8,985 nt of DNA, taken from contig NZLE01000134.1 of NCBI GenBank assembly GCA_002692605.1, forward strand, positions 1 through 8,985, written 5' to 3'. This document shows positions 7,001-8,985 of this stretch, in pieces. Within the stretch, counting starts at the first letter, position 1; every line of letters begins with the position of its first letter. A model generated the notes under the pieces. That model saw nothing but the letters and a program-made list of their open reading frames with translations, searched no databases and had not been told where the DNA came from. The translations under genes were made by a program, and so were the position numbers. The DNA is from Opitutia bacterium (lineage in GTDB: Bacteria > Verrucomicrobiota > Verrucomicrobiia > Opitutales > Seribacteraceae).

Positions 7001-8985
7001 CCCGGTGGAATTGGAAAACATGCCCATAGTCGATTCCGAGCACCCCGTACCCTCAAGCCTTCAATACAGAAACGGAGCACAACCGGCAGGCATATTGGGA
7101 AGTTCCTTTGATTCCAACGTTACGCTGGTGCTGACTTCTCAATCCGATTTTTATCTGTATGCCAAACCTGAGAATGTTCTGTTTGAGGGATTCGAGAGTA
7201 TCGTAACCGATGAGAAGGGATCTCGCGGGCACTACAGCGCTTTTCGCGTTGTCGATTCCGGCGGTCAAACCGTCCTTGAAGATCCCGGAGTCTACGTTCG
7301 TAACGACACGGATCTGACCATGAGTTTTGCGAGTACCATAACCACGATCCAAAGCTCGGTGATTCCTAATGAGATCATTCAATACCGAGTGAGTTATTCC
7401 GTTTCCCAGTCATCCGGAGAAGTGTCCAATCTAAGCAATGCTCGCGATTTGTATATCATTGACACCGAAAAACCAACGGTTTTTGCCGAGCCTGATACGA
7501 CTTCCAAAAAGGTTGTGATCGAAGCGAGTCGAGATCCTTCCTCCTCCGACCGGTATACGGATTTGGCTGGTAGCCTTGTAAAGCTTTACGATCCTGCCGG
7601 CGATGCAAACTCTTCATACCTGAGCGGACAAACCCTGATTCTTCGTGCCGTCGATAAAGTGGATGGTATTGTCACCGACCGAATTAAGCGGGTCATCAAA
7701 GATTCAACCGGAACCGAGTTGGGTACGATCCATGATAATTCGGATACGAATACCGTCGCGGAGGCCGTGGCATCGACAATTGACGCAACCGTTTTGGATA
7801 CCGAATATCTGATCGAGTACACCGCAACGGACCTATCCATTGATCCTTCCATCCCTCCCAACACCTCCGATATCGTTACGCGCAGACTGATCGTTAAGGA
7901 CACGAAGGCGCCTAGCATTGTTTTTTCCGATTTCAATTCGACTCTAACGGTTGACTACAAGTCCACCGTGAATCCTAACGTCATGGATGAATCCTCGGTT
8001 GCCGGGTACATGCTGACCGGACTTTCCGGAGAGGATGCAAATAATTTCGACCAAAATCTGCAATTCGGAGCAACCCGACCAAACGGAAATCCGAAGTGGT
8101 CCGTGACTTTTGATCCCCCTTTCGTTCCTGGTGCAATTTACCCGGAAGAAAGGGATGTGGGCCTGGGGTACAAGGCAACGATCTATTTGACCGATGATTC
8201 GGGAAACCAAAGCGATGGATTTGTTCGTTATCTAAAAGTCGGTGACTACCAACCTCCGGTTATTACCATGATAGGAAATTCTGAGATTCATGATTTTCTC
8301 AGGTTTGCCTCCTCCGCCTCTGCCAATGCCAACCAATCCACTTTTCTGACTAGTCAGGGCTATGCTGCGGGTACAGCTGGTTCGAATGGACAAAACGCTC
8401 CTTTTACCGATAGCCCCGAGGACTCTGCGTCGAATCCGGAATTGAACGCAACCGGCTTCGCCGGTGGGGAACATCGTTTGCTTCGTTCAAATTACGACTT
8501 CGTGGACCCAGGAGTCTATGCCGAGGACGACAATGCCTTCTTTGATCTAAAGGATGGGTATCCTGACTTGGATGGCGATGGAATTGGTGAAGGTCATCTC
8601 ATTGTGAGGGTTGGTGACCGGGCGTCCATGGATGAATGTAGCGAAGGAGCAGGAAAAATTCACCTGTTCAGTTGGTTTGAAAAGCATAATTACACCATGA
8701 AGGATTGGCAGGATCTCATGCAGGCTGACAATTACGGATACAACACGCAACTGATTCCTACGGATGCCAATGCATCGAGTTCTCCGGCAAAAGTCCCTGA
8801 CGTTGATGGTGAGGATGCCGGCGGTGGTCATGCTTTTGGAGATCTAAACAAAACGGATCTGACGAATTTTGACATGACCACCCTTACCATCGAATACCGC
8901 GTGATGGATGGCTGGGACAACAAATCTGAAATTACCACGCGTAGGGTTTATATTTACGAAAGCAGACAATTCGATGGTTATGCGT
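3912..8985 (+). CDS. giant secreted FecR-domain protein with tandem bacterial Ig-like modules, C-terminus beyond the window
   Basis: The frame is open for 1,691 codons without a stop and leaves the window. In order: signal peptide (hydrophobic core about 19-36), FecR-like domain (about 47-221, with TSPLGTAGVRGT at 162-173), a Ser/Asp- then Pro-rich linker (265-357), and about ten Ig-like modules of 100-235 residues from about 359 on. Each module tends to end in a Y-x-V-T-D-x-x-G-N strand and V-x-D-x-x-x-P, as in DUF5011/HYR-type bacterial surface domains. Only one cysteine (C1576) is seen, which fits export. The role is probably cell-surface or matrix adhesion or structure (inference); no catalytic motif was found. 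An in-frame TAG at 3858 bounds the start. ATG 3912 is preferred over TTG 3918 or GTG 3891, though no Shine-Dalgarno is visible and the pre-hydrophobic segment is long. No frameshift is seen. The cell-anchoring part must lie downstream. Confidence 0.88.
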   Translation, partial: MHLFAQVRPAHFFLSRNKISLFRFLILFSLPLLSFGSPKIKPSVILASIEGEAHSLSLNEEFKVTLDQSSIGKKISEKTILVTGKDGKAQLLFSNGALITIKPGSRFYLRKYDQKIVSSENVPEPSKIEEEPSQSNLLAHLDFGELIVKAPKLKKGSTMTLTSPLGTAGVRGTMFQMMAVRNPVTGDISGGINLISGDIEFSGIDGNEVSLVSGQSIQMASSKLGDAMASETGGLIDLTSTYGPALTGNSLPPTIDQIFPGFQEDGDGESSSVSSLSSLSSLGDGDNWELVHELATDIFFSIEEAETASSKFSFENISNAVTVDVPEPALSPPSVPAILAGGPNSSKPPEPFVGGHPTASIVGDDLIVIEMTPQPFSDFDPWIEAKDFLSNDIASSAKLLNPPNLLVPGNYDIIYEVTDLRGLSTSVARTVEVIATPPALSVTPGKYGSTISNGNNVLFYQVMRKNLSYPVADEGPFQILSQPSSDFPNYLAQYYDGSDLTDHVKVINAEKVDYSLLNQETTLNLSVGDFALRQANLPSGEPVSTSINLVVKVVDSLPPILSVSDGFEQDSPMRVEGVKYNVSGISLVPANGVDFARDLDPGVIILDNYYSQSEIEQHLGFELGKGAKESAFGQANMEVAGLYEITYQNITDPSGNQAEPISRWVEVYDEIAPVLTLYGANPIYVDVNSSNVFKDPGAFGLDNLEGLIDWESGRFSVSVEKLVDGDNMAYASTSSTIEEIIAEAKKQDSLDVTFRLTYELTDLSGNVSSIQRQIVLLNSPFKLPIIVMHGEDPHWHEVNTEFVDPGVTAYKEIGEGLEPRNLNEYVTTNAYLVNSSGLKSPDLPSPIDPTVVNYYGPPYQGDTSYYVDEQGVRHAQGDSDWRKHLIRYVVTDPLGNVSTVDREVRIVDSTPPAIVMNEGSQGVDFPNLQGGFGFEDPGAVVSDNYDQQVEVEAKLFRLTGAEEEEMDFSTVEQLGFTTVGAHKITYESKDQNDNQAKVERQIEVIDTIAPQVALITHDALLQGNALQSVNPVELENMPIVDSEHPVPSSLQYRNGAQPAGILGSSFDSNVTLVLTSQSDFYLYAKPENVLFEGFESIVTDEKGSRGHYSAFRVVDSGGQTVLEDPGVYVRNDTDLTMSFASTITTIQSSVIPNEIIQYRVSYSVSQSSGEVSNLSNARDLYIIDTEKPTVFAEPDTTSKKVVIEASRDPSSSDRYTDLAGSLVKLYDPAGDANSSYLSGQTLILRAVDKVDGIVTDRIKRVIKDSTGTELGTIHDNSDTNTVAEAVASTIDATVLDTEYLIEYTATDLSIDPSIPPNTSDIVTRRLIVKDTKAPSIVFSDFNSTLTVDYKSTVNPNVMDESSVAGYMLTGLSGEDANNFDQNLQFGATRPNGNPKWSVTFDPPFVPGAIYPEERDVGLGYKATIYLTDDSGNQSDGFVRYLKVGDYQPPVITMIGNSEIHDFLRFASSASANANQSTFLTSQGYAAGTAGSNGQNAPFTDSPEDSASNPELNATGFAGGEHRLLRSNYDFVDPGVYAEDDNAFFDLKDGYPDLDGDGIGEGHLIVRVGDRASMDECSEGAGKIHLFSWFEKHNYTMKDWQDLMQADNYGYNTQLIPTDANASSSPAKVPDVDGEDAGGGHAFGDLNKTDLTNFDMTTLTIEYRVMDGWDNKSEITTRRVYIYESRQFDGYA
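4050..4574 (+). other. FecR-like domain of the giant protein
   Basis: Residues about 47-221. It opens with a GEAHSLSLNEEFKV segment, then AQLLFSNGALITIKPGSRFYL and LAHLDFGELIVKAPKLKKGS, and closes with TSPLGTAGVRGTMF (162-175) and a VSGQSIQM strand (212-219). The T-P/S-L-G-x-A-G-V-R-G-T signature is what I recognise as FecR-like, here in a secreted protein rather than in a TonB-type anti-sigma regulator. The family call is from recognition; an HMM search against the FecR family would settle it. Confidence 0.8.
4704..4982 (+). other. low-complexity Ser/Asp and Pro-rich linker of the giant protein
   Basis: Residues 265-357. A DGDGESSSVSSLSSLSSLG run (265-283) is followed by an acidic helix-like patch and then a proline-rich stretch (about 325-357; VPEPALSPPSVP). 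It separates the FecR-like domain from the Ig-like modules and is probably a flexible or extended spacer. Confidence 0.7.
4983..8985 (+). repeat. about ten diverged Ig-like (DUF5011/HYR-type) modules, protein-level repeat
   Basis: Module-end prolines (V-x-D-x-x-x-P or similar) fall at residues 437, 558, 673, 784, 911, 1010, 1188, 1334 and 1448, giving spacings of 121, 115, 111, 127, 99, 178, 146 and 114; a last module of about 235 residues runs to near the window end. DPG entry motifs are at residues 600, 695, 804, 936, 1124 and 1532. T-D-x-x-G-N-like strands include ITDPSGNQ, LTDLSGNV, VTDPLGNV and LTDDSGNQ. Modules are too diverged to show as DNA repeats apart from short DPG-coding words (6321, 7281, 8505). 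Modules 2, 8 and 9 lack a clear DPG. Confidence 0.75.

Noticed and set aside
4047..8831. Many short minus-strand ORFs and one plus-strand ORF (4675-4995) within the giant gene
   Set aside because: They overlap a continuous coherent frame with domain motifs. Their sequences are low-information and Arg/Ser-rich, typical of shadow frames.

Overview
The window looks like a bacterial chromosome segment, most likely from the Verrucomicrobiota (Opitutae/Puniceicoccales-like). The pointers are the sigma factor's region 2 wording (GGKLSTYASWWIKQSIKRALAN), a plant/cyanobacterial-style GlgC, weak or absent Shine-Dalgarno sites before most genes, and a very large secreted protein pairing a FecR-like domain with tandem Ig-like modules. 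This assignment rests on recalled family resemblance, not on a search. No RNA genes, insertion sequences, CRISPR arrays, attachment sites or origins were seen.

Layout. Bases 1-1959 are on the minus strand: trpE (463-1959), then 42 bases further along the same strand a sigma-70 family gene (420 down to base 1), cut by the window edge. A 166-base divergent intergenic region (1960-2125) separates these from the plus-strand genes glgC (2126-3409), gcvH (3457-3843) and a giant gene (3912 to the window end). The giant frame stays open for 1,691 codons and leaves the window without a stop. No gap between genes exceeds 170 bases.

Function. Four genes are housekeeping in type: transcription initiation, the first step of tryptophan synthesis, ADP-glucose supply for glycogen, and the lipoyl carrier of the glycine cleavage system. 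They do not form one pathway, so this looks like ordinary chromosomal neighbourhood rather than a dedicated system. The giant gene is the accessory-looking part. It has a late signal peptide, a FecR-like beta domain ending in TSPLGTAGVRGT, a Ser/Asp- and Pro-rich linker, and about ten diverged Ig-like modules marked by DPG, T-D-x-x-G-N and V-x-D-x-x-x-P motifs. It has one cysteine in 1,691 residues, as expected of an exported surface or matrix protein.

The most unusual points are the architecture of this protein and its uneven modules. Lesser ones are a 38-codon ORF whose TGA overlaps the trpE ATG, a perfect inverted repeat just before the giant gene, and the trpE-sigma pairing.
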